Assembly (NCBI GenBank): GCA_018396725.1
Contig: JAGTRC010000003.1
Coordinates: forward strand, 48,463-112,462
Source of the DNA: Candidatus Bathyarchaeota archaeon
GTDB lineage: Archaea > Thermoproteota > Bathyarchaeia > 40CM-2-53-6 > DTGE01
DNA length: 64,000 nt
Direction of reading: 5' to 3'
Shown one piece after another: positions 24,340-33,051 of this stretch (positions are counted from its first letter, which is position 1; each line of letters starts with the position of its first letter). The translations under genes and the position numbers were made by a program. A model generated the notes under the pieces. That model made no database searches. It saw nothing but the letters and a program-made list of their open reading frames with translations, and had not been told where the DNA came from.

Positions 24340-25576
24340 GATTGAGTAGCCTTCCAACTATGGGGTCATCCGAGAATACTTCGATTACAGCATTGTCGGG
24401 GATCCCTATTTTAATCTTTTTGGTTCTTCCATGCCTTCCGAAGCTTACGACCCTGGCGTTCAGCAGGCCCATGGCGTCCAACTCGTTTATTAGGCCGCTG
24501 ATCCTCCGCTGGGTTAGGGGTTCGACCTCGACCTCGCCGCACATGTCCAGGTAAGTCTGGTATAGATCCCCCGTTATAAGGCCTTCTTCATGAACCTTCC
24601 TTAAAGAAAAGGCGCTTAAAACAATGATTTTCTGATGTAATGGCAGGAACTTCAGGGCCTCTATGAACCTGTCGTTCTCTATCTTCTTCAAGGCAACCCT
24701 GACGTGTGACTCAGAGACCACGGTGGACCCCTCCCTCTCGGCTATCTCCCCAGCCACCCTTAAGAGATCCAGAGCCCTACGGGCATCCCCATGCTCCTTA
24801 GCGGCCAAGGCCGCGCAGAGCCTGAGGGAGGACTCATCCAACACGCCCGGCTTGAAAGCCTCCGCAGCCCTCTCAGCGAGTATATCATAGAGCTCGTCGG
24901 CGAGGTATGGCCTGAACACAACCTCCTCCTCGCTGAGGCAGCTTAAAACCCTGGCGTCGAGGAACTCCTTGAAGTGGAGGTCGTTGGAGATCCCCACCAA
25001 TCCAACCCAGCTCTCAGACAAGCTCTCGTTGACGCGGGTGAGCTCATAGAGTATGGAGTCATCCTCCTGCCTCTTAACCAGGGCATCTATCTCATCCAAT
25101 ACTACGAGCTCGATCATAGCGGAGGAGTTAAGCCTATCCTTGAACCGGTCTAGGAGCTCCGTCACAGCCAATCCCGTGAAGGGGACATCTAAACCCACAG
25201 AGCGGCACAGGTCAGCTAGAACCCTATAGTTCGTCCCAGCCAACCTACAGTTCACATAGCATACGCTGAGGGGAGAACCTATAACCTTAGCTTTACCCTC
25301 GAGATGGTTTAGGACGTACCTAGCCACAGCGGTCTTCCCGGTACCTGTCTTGCCGTAAATGAAGGCGTTGGATATCTTCGAACCCTTAAGGGAAGGCGCA
25401 AGGATGTTAGCGACCTTCCTTATCTCCTCATCCCTGTGGGGGAGCTTATCGGGAATATAATCGTGGCGTAGGACATCCCTGTTCTTAAATATTCCATCCC
25501 CCGACAGGAACCTATCGAATATCTCATCTAAGACATGATCCTGAGACAAACGCCGCTCCTCCAGGGGCAAAAGCAT
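24272..25576 (-). CDS. cdc6: Orc1/Cdc6 replication initiator
   Basis: This 434-residue AAA+ protein binds origins and loads MCM. Seen: Walker A YGKTGTGKTAV (residues 74-84), Walker B VVLDEIDAL near 162, sensor 1 LVGISNDLHF near 198, sensor 2 HGDARRALDLLR near 262, and a C-terminal winged helix (about 305-410) with TYLDMCGEVEVEPLTQRRISGLINELDAMGLL in it. All ATPase motifs are intact. The divergent gap upstream holds ORB-like repeats. Its last 68 bases overlap the DUF99 gene. Confidence 0.95.
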   Translation of the reverse strand: MLLPLEERRLSQDHVLDEIFDRFLSGDGIFKNRDVLRHDYIPDKLPHRDEEIRKVANILAPSLKGSKISNAFIYGKTGTGKTAVARYVLNHLEGKAKVIGSPLSVCYVNCRLAGTNYRVLADLCRSVGLDVPFTGLAVTELLDRFKDRLNSSAMIELVVLDEIDALVKRQEDDSILYELTRVNESLSESWVGLVGISNDLHFKEFLDARVLSCLSEEEVVFRPYLADELYDILAERAAEAFKPGVLDESSLRLCAALAAKEHGDARRALDLLRVAGEIAEREGSTVVSESHVRVALKKIENDRFIEALKFLPLHQKIIVLSAFSLRKVHEEGLITGDLYQTYLDMCGEVEVEPLTQRRISGLINELDAMGLLNARVVSFGRHGRTKKIKIGIPDNAVIEVFSDDPIVGRLLNHVHRGVSGSKGGRSRRWQVQEA

Positions 25577-26106
25577 TATTTCAAGTAGAGTTAAAAGCCT
25601 TCTTAGATAAACGAGGGAAAAACAGGGTCATGAAACAGTTAAATTTAACATATAAGAAATTAACCCGGACCCCTCACTTTCCACTGTATACTCCTACTAT
25701 GTTAAGTGGAGTTGTATAGAGTATTCTAATGTATACTCCATACGGTTATGGTCTCCAATCCTTTTAATTACTTTCTATACACTGCATTAATGGGTATACC
25801 CTAGCATTATCTACTATTGGTGGTGTCGACCCATACCGCTGTGGGATGCTCCATCCCGACTCCTGGTATCCCTGCTCCAGTTGAAATGGTAGGGTGAGGC
25901 TCTGTGAACCCTATCATAAGTTTTGTGAACGGCCGCTTTTCCAAGTTTTTCTCGTTATGTCAGGATTTTTCTTATGGACACTTTGTTAACCGTCATAGAC
26001 CCCTCCATTTCCACTGGAGGGGTTTCTTTTCAAGTGGAGATCTCGAAATCTCGGAACCCTATTTTCCGGTTTATTTACATATTATTCTCAAAAATATATT
26101 TAGCTT
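25577..26106. other. Probable replication origin (ORB-like repeats, AT-rich)
   Basis: This 530-base gene-free gap next to orc1 holds several candidate initiator sites. TCCACT at 25680 and AGTGGA at 25705 form an inverted pair; GTATACTCC occurs at 25686 and 25731; CTCCAGTTGAAATGGTAGGG is at 25875; CCCCTCCA (26000-26007) and TGGAGGGG (26015-26022) form a perfect palindrome around TTTCCAC, followed by CAAGTGGAG at 26031. Archaeal ORB elements centre on TTCCAGTGGAAAC with a G-run, which these resemble. AT-rich tracts at 25615-25665 and 26080-26103 could unwind. Origin activity is inference. Confidence 0.6.
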
Positions 26107-26556
26107 GTGAATTGTGAATGTGTCGATGGCTGCGGGAGGGTGGGGTTGCCCGGCAAAAGGGTTAAGATAGAGTTTTACGATGGTTCCGGCGTGAAGCACA
26201 CGATCATCCTAGATGGGGATATATCCCGCAGTAAGATATCTCAAGTCTTGGATTATGTGGAGCTTATGGGCGGGGCTTCGCCTGAACCCCTCCCCCAGCT
26301 GAGGGGCCGCCTGGATAGTAAGTTTGAACGTTTGAAACGTCTAGTCCTATCGGAGTTTATCGATAAGATTTTTAATTCCAGGGATGTACAGGCGGCTTAC
26401 CTGGAAGCCTACGGGGAGAGGATCCCGTTGAGCACAGTCTCCACGTATCTCTCAAGGCTCGCCGATAGGGGCCTCCTGAACAGGGGTGGATCCCCGGGGG
26501 ACTGGAATTACGCCGTATCCCATGGGGGTGAGAGGGCCTACAGCATCGGCCGGTAG
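26107..26556 (+). CDS. Uncharacterised winged-helix protein beside the origin
   Basis: This 149-residue protein begins MNCECVDGCGRVG with three closely spaced Cys that may bind metal. A short beta segment follows (VKIEFYDGSGVKHTIIL), then from about residue 78 a winged-helix-like domain: KRLVLSEFIDKIFNSRDVQAAYLEAYGERIPLSTVSTYLSRLADRGLL in its helices and wing. It starts with GTG directly at the edge of the probable origin, divergent from orc1. I do not know the family. The position suggests a DNA-binding role in replication or its control. Confidence 0.65.
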   Translation: MNCECVDGCGRVGLPGKRVKIEFYDGSGVKHTIILDGDISRSKISQVLDYVELMGGASPEPLPQLRGRLDSKFERLKRLVLSEFIDKIFNSRDVQAAYLEAYGERIPLSTVSTYLSRLADRGLLNRGGSPGDWNYAVSHGGERAYSIGR

Positions 26557-26569
26557 GATCGGCCCCGCC

Positions 26570-27031
26570 TTACCCTAAGGCCTTCTCCCTTATCTCATTT
26601 AATAGATTTTTCGCGAGCTCCCTCGCCAGCTCTTCATCCCCGCAGGTATCGATGGTCTCCCTCAGGGTTTTCAGCTTGCTTGAAAGCTCCATGAAGGGCT
26701 CCAGATGATTCGTCTCCAGCAACCCCAGGTATCCTAATAGGAGGATCGTGTAGATGGATCTCGCCACGTTCCTCATGGCTTGCCTCTTGGTTCTGTTGAA
26801 CGCGCCCCGGCTCACCTTGACATCCCTCCTCAGGGTCAGCTTCGCCTCCTGGCTTATCTCGTCCCCGTTCTCCTTCTGGTATAAGTCTATTAGGAGGGTC
26901 TCCAATTGTACCTCGGTTAAACAACTGTTTTCTAAAAGAATTTTAACTATAGGATCGGACATAATAATCTTTAACTGTTCTTTAAACTTATTCGTTAAAT
27001 CCGTGATCTGCACTAAACCTACACCCTCCAC
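26570..27031 (-). CDS. Uncharacterised helical protein beside the origin
   Basis: This 153-residue, almost all-helical protein is not recognised. It has a central basic segment KLTLRRDVKVSRGAFNRTKRQAMRNVARSIYTILLLGYLGLL (residues about 64-105) that resembles an RNA- or DNA-binding helix followed by a hydrophobic helix, and an acidic amphipathic tail. It converges on the winged-helix gene with a 13-base gap and diverges from the gene at 27109. The pattern fits small archaeal proteins conserved with replication genes, but that is inference. Confidence 0.65.
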   Translation of the reverse strand: MEGVGLVQITDLTNKFKEQLKIIMSDPIVKILLENSCLTEVQLETLLIDLYQKENGDEISQEAKLTLRRDVKVSRGAFNRTKRQAMRNVARSIYTILLLGYLGLLETNHLEPFMELSSKLKTLRETIDTCGDEELARELAKNLLNEIREKALG

Positions 27032-27080
27032 GGATACACATCCGTATCCGAGACTAACAGCTTTATTTATCTTACCATCT

Positions 27081-27100
27081 CAATTCCATTAAGTGGAGAT
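27081..27100. promoter_or_regulatory. ORB-like inverted motif between divergent genes
   Basis: CAATTCCATTAAGTGGAGAT resembles the sites at 25680-25710 and 26007-26038 (TTCCA ... AGTGGAG). It lies in the 77-base gap between the two divergent uncharacterised genes, about 1 kb from the probable origin. It may be an additional initiator site or an operator shared by this gene set. Confidence 0.4.
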
Positions 27101-27108
27101 CTGCAAAG

Positions 27109-27429
27109 TTGACACCTGAAAAGTTCAAGCTAATCCTGAGAAACAGGGATGTGAACTCGATACTCATCGGAACCCCCACGGGCCACAGCCATATAAGGGC
27201 CATAATGGAAACAAGATATGGCACCATCATACTTCAGGAGGCCACCATAGCAAACCTTGTAAGGGCCTATATAACCCTGAAAACCCATCCAAAGATCAGG
27301 TCGATGAACCTAACCCTTAATGAGATGGATGAAGGGGAAGCCAAGCCTGGATTCGCGAAGTTCCAATTATTGGAGCGGGAGGTCGACACCGTGGAGATCC
27401 AGGAGGAGATAGATAGGCTGTGCCCATGA
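27109..27429 (+). CDS. Uncharacterised protein, 106 aa
   Basis: This small soluble alpha/beta protein is not recognised. It opens TPEKFKLILRNRDVNSILIGTPTGHSHIRA and has a beta-alpha pattern with an acidic tail (EVDTVEIQEEIDRL). The conserved-looking GTPTGHSHIR run could be a ligand-binding turn. It starts with TTG and its end overlaps the mannosyltransferase start by 10 bases, so the two are co-translated. It belongs to the group of unknown genes around the origin. Confidence 0.6.
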   Translation: MTPEKFKLILRNRDVNSILIGTPTGHSHIRAIMETRYGTIILQEATIANLVRAYITLKTHPKIRSMNLTLNEMDEGEAKPGFAKFQLLEREVDTVEIQEEIDRLCP

Positions 27430-28592
27430 ATACGAGGGCTATAACGAGCCGCATCGAACCGTTGGTCCCAGCGTTCATCCTGGTGGTCCTCGCAGCCCCG
27501 GTGATCCCCGCCTACGAAGCCCTACTATTCGATGAGACATGGTACGTGCCCGCGGCTAGGAGGTTCCTGGACTCCCATGTATACGAGAGGGTGGAGCATC
27601 CCCCATTGGGGCAGCTGCTGATCTCGGCCGGCATCCTGCTACTAGGAGACAACCCTAGGGGATGGCGGACCCCGAGCTTAGCGTTCGCCGCAGCCTCCCT
27701 CATCTTAACTTACTATGTGGCGGGGGAGCTTTCTAAGAGGAGGATCGTAGCCTTAACCTCATCGATGCTCCTCGCATCGGAGAAGCTTTTCTTCACGTTC
27801 TCAACCATAGGAGTCCTAGACATGTTCTTCATAGCTTTCTCCCTACTGTCCGTGTACGCGGCCCTTAAAGGGCGTGTGATCCCATCGGCTTTGGCCTTGG
27901 CTGCGGGGCTCTGCTGCAAATTAACGGCGGTGCTGTTCCTCCCAGTAATTCTGCTGATACTCTTCATCGGGAAGTCCAAAAACCCGGAGACATCTATGGG
28001 GGAGAAGATTTTGGCGGCGGCTAAATGGCTGGTCCTCACAGTAGCCTCATTCCTCGTATTTCTATACTTATTCGACGGCCTTTACTCCGCCGCGGATGGC
28101 GCCGAGGAGGCAGTGATACGTAACCCTATACGCCACGTATCCCATATGGTCGGGATCCATACGTCGGGAAACTGGCCCTCAGGCTACGGCGAACCCCCCT
28201 GGACCTGGATCATCCAGCCTAGAAACTATTATCTAGGCGGGGTATCCCTCATAGGGAACGGGCCCTTCGAAACCCTGAACCCCTTCATATACGGTTTAAC
28301 CTTTATAGCCATGCCCCACTCCCTGTGGAGCTCCATAAGAACCAGGGATCCCAAATCAACTTTATCCTGGGCATGGTTCACCTCCACATATGTGATCTGG
28401 ATACCGTTGTACTTCGTGGTGCAGAGGCCCCTCTTCTCCTTCTACCTGCTCCCGGCGATCCCCATAATGTGCAGCACAGCCGCATCATTCCTCAACGGGG
28501 ATAGGAGAACCCAATGCTTGTTCGCCGTCCTCAACCTCACCTTCTTCCTCTTGTTCCAATATCCTATGCGCATGGTTATCTCCGGTATGTGA
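27420..28592 (+). CDS. Membrane glycosyltransferase, PMT/dolichyl-phosphate-mannose type
   Basis: This 390-residue protein has about nine membrane segments and the GT-C signature: an Asp/Glu loop after the first segment, YEALLFDETWYVPAARRFLDS, with DE near residue 40, then EHPPLGQLLIS near 59. Both are typical of the GT39/ArnT group, which transfers sugar from a polyprenyl phosphate on the outer face of the membrane. The central outside loop has WPSGYGEPPWTWIIQPRNYY. It presumably glycosylates surface proteins or lipids. It follows the 106-aa gene with overlap. Confidence 0.82.
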   Translation: MPMNTRAITSRIEPLVPAFILVVLAAPVIPAYEALLFDETWYVPAARRFLDSHVYERVEHPPLGQLLISAGILLLGDNPRGWRTPSLAFAAASLILTYYVAGELSKRRIVALTSSMLLASEKLFFTFSTIGVLDMFFIAFSLLSVYAALKGRVIPSALALAAGLCCKLTAVLFLPVILLILFIGKSKNPETSMGEKILAAAKWLVLTVASFLVFLYLFDGLYSAADGAEEAVIRNPIRHVSHMVGIHTSGNWPSGYGEPPWTWIIQPRNYYLGGVSLIGNGPFETLNPFIYGLTFIAMPHSLWSSIRTRDPKSTLSWAWFTSTYVIWIPLYFVVQRPLFSFYLLPAIPIMCSTAASFLNGDRRTQCLFAVLNLTFFLLFQYPMRMVISGM

Positions 28593-28644
28593 CAGTGTGG
28601 AGAGGGATCAGGCATATACGCCTCAGGCCGGCATCAAGACCGGC

Positions 28645-28654
28645 ATATTTAAAC
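28645..28654 (+). promoter_or_regulatory. TATA-like box of the elf1-like gene
   Basis: ATATTTAAAC, flanked by CGGCATATTTAAACCAGGG, lies about 70-80 bases before the likely start of the zinc protein. A second AT stretch CTATAATATTTG at 28671-28682 is closer and might be used instead. The element shows that the gene need not depend on read-through from the glycosyltransferase. Confidence 0.35.
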
Positions 28655-28722
28655 CAGGGCAGGATGGTAACTATAATATTTGCAGGGCTTAACCTTCGAT
28701 TAATGGTTTGAAGGGGGTTATA

Positions 28723-28980
28723 TTGGGTAGGAGGCGGAGGCGCGTAGTAAAGATAGTTAGGAGGAGGCTGCCTAAGGTCTTCGACTGCCCCATGTGTGGC
28801 GAGAACTCGATCAAGATATCCGTGAACAAGGGTTCGGGTAAGGCCCTGATCCAATGTGGGGTGTGCGGTTTGAGGGAGGAGCTGGAGGCATCCAGGCATC
28901 TGGAGCCCATAGACGTATACTGCCTATTCACGGACAATTTCTATAGTAGAGTTAAATCAGCCTCCCCCGCTTCCCGGTGA
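28723..28980 (+). CDS. Transcription elongation factor Elf1-like zinc protein
   Basis: This protein of about 85 residues has a basic N-terminus (GRRRRRVVKIVRRRLPK), then a four-Cys zinc ribbon: FDCPMCGENS and IQCGVCGLR separated by about 23 residues, followed by PIDVYCLFTDNFYSR. That is the architecture of eukaryotic and archaeal Elf1, which associates with RNA polymerase during elongation. The TTG at 28723 is preferred because GAAGGGGG ends six bases before it; a TTG at 28708 would add five residues. Presence with PolD helps place the organism. Confidence 0.85.
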   Translation: MGRRRRRVVKIVRRRLPKVFDCPMCGENSIKISVNKGSGKALIQCGVCGLREELEASRHLEPIDVYCLFTDNFYSRVKSASPASR

Positions 28981-29101
28981 TCCCCTCGCCACATGATAAA
29001 ACGGCTTTATATCCGTGATCCCCTATTTAGCCGGTCGGGGATGGCCTTCGACCCGTGCGGAGGCTTTCATCGATCAGGGATTCCCCTAGGGGGCCTCGGG
29101 A

Positions 29102-32100
29102 TTGCAGGTGAGAGATGAGGATGGGCTCGACGATTATTTCCAACGTTTAGAGGATATGTTCTCCAAAGCCTACTCGATAGCTTCGGAGGCTAGGTCTAAG
29201 GGTTTGGATCCCGAGGCTGAGCCTGAGCCCAGGGTCACCATGGATCTAGCCGAGAGGGTTGAAAAATCAGTCGGCCCTAAGGGCGTGGCAGCCCGTATAA
29301 GGAGTCTGAGCAACCTCATGCCTAGGGAGGAGGTGGCCTTCAAGATAGCCGAGGAGATAGTGGAGGGGGCCTTCCAAGGCGAGGGATTATCCGCGGCCGA
29401 CCAGGCCGTCAGGACCGCCCTGGCGATACTGGGCGAAGGCGTGACTGTGGCCCCAATCCAGGGCATAGTCAGGGTCGATGAGAGGAGGAACCCGGACGGG
29501 ACAAGCTACCTCTCCATATACTTCGCAGGCCCGATAAGATCCGCGGGGGGTACGGAGATGGCTTTAACCCTCATAGTGGCGGATTTCGTCAGGCGGCTTC
29601 TAGGGTTGGACCGGTATAAGGCCACGGATGAGGAGGCTAAGCGCTTCGTGGAGGAGCTTAGGACTTATGAGAGGGCTGTAGCCCGTTTCCAGTACAGGTT
29701 CCCCGATGAAGTCATATATAACGCGGTGCTCCGCCTCCCCGTCGAGGTCACAGGGGTTGAGACGGATCCCGTGGAGGTCCCCACCTTCAGGAACCTCAGG
29801 AGGATAGAGACCAACAGGGTCCGCGGAGGCGCCCTGAGGGTTCTAAACGACGGCCTCCTGGGCAGGGCCAATAAGGCCCTGAAGATAATCGATAAGCTGG
29901 GGATCTCCGGTTGGGAATGGCTTAGGGATATAAAGGCGGAGCTGCAAAACTCGGTCTCAAGGGAGCTCATGTTCCTGGAGGACGTGATCGCAGGCCGCCC
30001 CGTTTTCTCGTTCCCAGCCATGAACGGGGGCTTCAGGCTTAGATATGGGAGGGCTAGGAACACGGGGTTGGCGAGCTACGGGGTTCACCCCTCCACCATG
30101 GGGGTTCTCCGGGGATTCATAGCCACGGGCACCCAGCTCCGCCTGGAGAAGCCCGGGAAGGCAGGTATAATCGTATCGGTGGACATGGTTGAACCCCCCA
30201 TAGTTAGGCTTAGGGACGGCTCGGTGGTCAGGGCGAATGGGCTCCCAGCGGATGCCCTGGGATCCATCGAGAAGATACTCTTCCTAGGCGACATACTGGT
30301 GGGGTTCGGCGAATTCATAGAGAACAATAAGCCTTTGGATCCGCCGGGCTACGTGGAGGAGTGGTGGGCTGAGGATCTCCGATCCAGGATCCACGGAGGG
30401 GACTTGGAGGGGCCATCCAGGGAAACCGGCATCCCCGCGGAGAGGCTGGAGAAGCTTATAGGGGAGCCCTTGAAGAGCAAGCCGACCCCGGAGGAGGCCT
30501 TCAAGCTCTCCAGGATCCTCGGCGTCCCCCTGCATCCAAGCTACACCTATTTCTGGGAGCTCGCCGAGCCCCGTGAAATACTCCTCCTGAGGAGCGAGAT
30601 AGCTGGGGCGGCCAAGGAGGGGATCCCAGGGGAGCTTCGGATAGCCCTGAGGAAGGAGGTGAAGCTGCTCCTCGAGAGGCTTTGCATACCCCACATGGTC
30701 GAAGGAGACCGCATAGTCTTCAGGGGGGAGGAAGCCCTGGTCCTCATGGAGACCCTGAACCCCTCAGGATCCATGGAAGCCGGCGATCACGGGTCCCCGC
30801 TGGAGCTCATAAGAAGCCTCTCAGGAGTTGAGGTAAGGGCTAAGGGTGGGACCTTCATAGGGGCCAGGATGGGGCGGCCTGAGAAGGCTAAGCCTAGGGA
30901 GATGAAACCCCTAGTCCACGGCTTATTCCCAGTAGGGCTCGCCGGAGGCCAGAGGCGTAACCTGGTCGAGGCTGCGAGGCTTGGAGTGGTCGAGGTGGAA
31001 CTGGTGAACAGGACATGCCCCAGATGCGGCTTAGAGGCTTACTCGAGGGCGTGTCCTCGATGCGGCTCAGAGACCACTATAAAATATGTCTGCCCCAACT
31101 GCAGGTTTGAATCCGCGAGGCCTGGGCCTTGTCCGAGGTGCAGGACGACCCTGCTGGGCTACTCCAAGAGAAGCATAGATTTAGGCTCCATACTCCGCGA
31201 TGGCTGCAGGAGGCTGGGCTTAAACCCCCCAGAGCTGATTAAAGGCGTTAAGGGGCTCACCAACGACCTTAAAATCCCTGAGCCCGTCGAGAAAGGGGTT
31301 CTAAGGGCCCTATACGACCTCTCAGTGTTTAAGGACGGCACCGTGAGATTCGATATGACCAACGCCGTCCTAACCCATTTCAAGCCTTCTGAGGTGGGGT
31401 TAACCCTCGATAAGGCCTTGGAGCTAGGCTACACCCACGACTACAAGGGGGAGCCCCTGAAGGACCCCGAGCAGATATGCGCCTTGAAGCTTCAGGACAT
31501 CATAGTCCCTAAGGGCTGCGGGGACTACCTGCTCAAAGCCGCCAAGTTCATAGATGACCTGTTGAAGAGGTTTTATGGGCTGGAGCCCTTCTATAGGGCT
31601 GAGACCAGGAACGATCTAATAGGGCACCTGGTCATAGGCTTATCCCCGCACACATCGGTGGGGGTGGTGGGGAGGATCATAGGATACTCCGACACCAATG
31701 TATGCTTCGCCCATCCTATGTGGCATGCGGCTAAGAGGAGGGACTGCGATGGGGACGAGGACAGCGTATCCCTGGCCCTGGACGTGCTCCTAAACTTTTC
31801 TAGGATGTATCTCCCGTCGAGGATCGGGGGCCTCATGGATGCGCCCCTCCTGATAACGTTGAGGATCCTGCCCACGGAGGTGGCGAGGCAGGCCTTCAAC
31901 ATCGAGGCCGTCTGGAGGCTGCCTAGAGAGTTCTATGAGGCGGCCGTGGAGGGAGCGGACTCCAAGAGGATCGCCGAACACGTGGAGCTGGTATATCATA
32001 GGCTTTGCACCCCTAGACAGTTCAGCCAGATACCCTTCACCCATGAAACCTCGGATATAAACGAGGGCAACCATAAGAACAGCTACAGCGAATTGCCGAC

Positions 32101-32530
32101 GATGCTCGACAAGGTCAACGGGCAGCTCGAACTGGCCGATGCCATAGCCGCCGTGGACGCGAGGGAGGTGGCCAGGAGGGTTGTCTCAACCCATTTCATG
32201 AGGGATCTAGCTGGAAACCTGAAGGCCTATTCAAGCCAGAAGGTGAGATGTAAGAGGTGCAACTCCAAGTATAGGCGTATACCATTGACCGGTAGATGCC
32301 TCAGATGCGGGGGGGAACTCGCCCTGACGGTCTACCGGAGATCCATAGAGAAGTACCTAGAGGTGGCTCGAAGGATAGTCCTAAAGTACGGTACAGGTGA
32401 ATACCATGAGCAGCGCCTCAAACTGATAACCAACGAGATAAACTCCCTGTTCAGGGAGGAAGCCGCGGGGAGGGGCGGCGTAGAGGAAGGCGGGGGATAC
32501 GCGCAGAAGAACCTATCCGACTTCATGTGA
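29102..32530 (+). CDS. polC: DNA polymerase D large catalytic subunit DP2
   Basis: This 1142-residue subunit carries the polymerase site of PolD, built on double-psi beta-barrels as in RNA polymerase. Seen: EGVTVAPIQGIVRVDERRN, FAGPIRSAGGTEMAL, a zinc region from about residue 638 (CPRCGLEAYSRACPRCG, CPNC, CPRC), catalytic CDGDEDSVSLALD near 882, GGLMDAPLL, and a last zinc finger CKRCNSKYRR...CLRCGG near 1050. The end QKNLSDFM fits a PCNA-interacting peptide (Q-x-x-L-x-x-F). There is no intein. Length is within the family range. Start TTG. Confidence 0.96.
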   Translation: MQVRDEDGLDDYFQRLEDMFSKAYSIASEARSKGLDPEAEPEPRVTMDLAERVEKSVGPKGVAARIRSLSNLMPREEVAFKIAEEIVEGAFQGEGLSAADQAVRTALAILGEGVTVAPIQGIVRVDERRNPDGTSYLSIYFAGPIRSAGGTEMALTLIVADFVRRLLGLDRYKATDEEAKRFVEELRTYERAVARFQYRFPDEVIYNAVLRLPVEVTGVETDPVEVPTFRNLRRIETNRVRGGALRVLNDGLLGRANKALKIIDKLGISGWEWLRDIKAELQNSVSRELMFLEDVIAGRPVFSFPAMNGGFRLRYGRARNTGLASYGVHPSTMGVLRGFIATGTQLRLEKPGKAGIIVSVDMVEPPIVRLRDGSVVRANGLPADALGSIEKILFLGDILVGFGEFIENNKPLDPPGYVEEWWAEDLRSRIHGGDLEGPSRETGIPAERLEKLIGEPLKSKPTPEEAFKLSRILGVPLHPSYTYFWELAEPREILLLRSEIAGAAKEGIPGELRIALRKEVKLLLERLCIPHMVEGDRIVFRGEEALVLMETLNPSGSMEAGDHGSPLELIRSLSGVEVRAKGGTFIGARMGRPEKAKPREMKPLVHGLFPVGLAGGQRRNLVEAARLGVVEVELVNRTCPRCGLEAYSRACPRCGSETTIKYVCPNCRFESARPGPCPRCRTTLLGYSKRSIDLGSILRDGCRRLGLNPPELIKGVKGLTNDLKIPEPVEKGVLRALYDLSVFKDGTVRFDMTNAVLTHFKPSEVGLTLDKALELGYTHDYKGEPLKDPEQICALKLQDIIVPKGCGDYLLKAAKFIDDLLKRFYGLEPFYRAETRNDLIGHLVIGLSPHTSVGVVGRIIGYSDTNVCFAHPMWHAAKRRDCDGDEDSVSLALDVLLNFSRMYLPSRIGGLMDAPLLITLRILPTEVARQAFNIEAVWRLPREFYEAAVEGADSKRIAEHVELVYHRLCTPRQFSQIPFTHETSDINEGNHKNSYSELPTMLDKVNGQLELADAIAAVDAREVARRVVSTHFMRDLAGNLKAYSSQKVRCKRCNSKYRRIPLTGRCLRCGGELALTVYRRSIEKYLEVARRIVLKYGTGEYHEQRLKLITNEINSLFREEAAGRGGVEEGGGYAQKNLSDFM

Positions 32531-33051
32531 TCCCCGAGGCCTCTCCTATGGGGCTTAGTCCGCCGGTAAACCGCCTCCGTATGCAGGGGGCGACGGCTTA
32601 CTTAACCTTGTACGGCTCCATCCTCGAATCCGTGGATTGAGAACGCTTTCACCCTCACGGGCCCCGGGGGGAGGGGGGTGTGGGGGCATGGAGTTTCATA
32701 GGATAATCCGCTTCATCCATGTGGCTTCCATATTTCTCCGCCGGGATTCCCCGCGGCATCCCCAACTTTTAACGCCTTTGAGCCGGCTCGACATAGAAGA
32801 GCTGAGGGAACCCCCTACGCCCCTATACATGTGCACGGAAAGGATTCGACGAGTAAGCTTCGCGGGTCCCTTCATATACCGGGCTCCTCATTCATTCTTG
32901 GACCGTTTATTCAATCGTGGGCTCTGCATGTGTGGCTCCGGGAGGAAAACCATCGATATAGTTTAAATAGCTTAGATGAGTTCTATAATTGGTCGGTCGG
33001 ATGGGTGGAGCAGCTGGGTTAGGAGCCCCTTAGGGTCCGGGTCTATCCGAT
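32531..33051. other. Intergenic region between DP2 and hflX
   Basis: This 521-base gap has a G-rich tract (GGGGGGAGGGGGGTGTGGGGG at about 32666-32687) directly before an ATG at 32688 that opens a 92-codon frame rich in Arg, Pro and His. I do not regard it as a convincing gene. A TATA-like GTTTAAATAG at about 32959-32968 probably serves hflX. Confidence 0.35.

Noticed and set aside
32637-32966. Plus-strand frame of about 110 codons between DP2 and hflX
   Set aside because: Arg/Pro/His-rich translation without domain, membrane segment or family signal; G-rich tract before the ATG is not a normal ribosome binding site.
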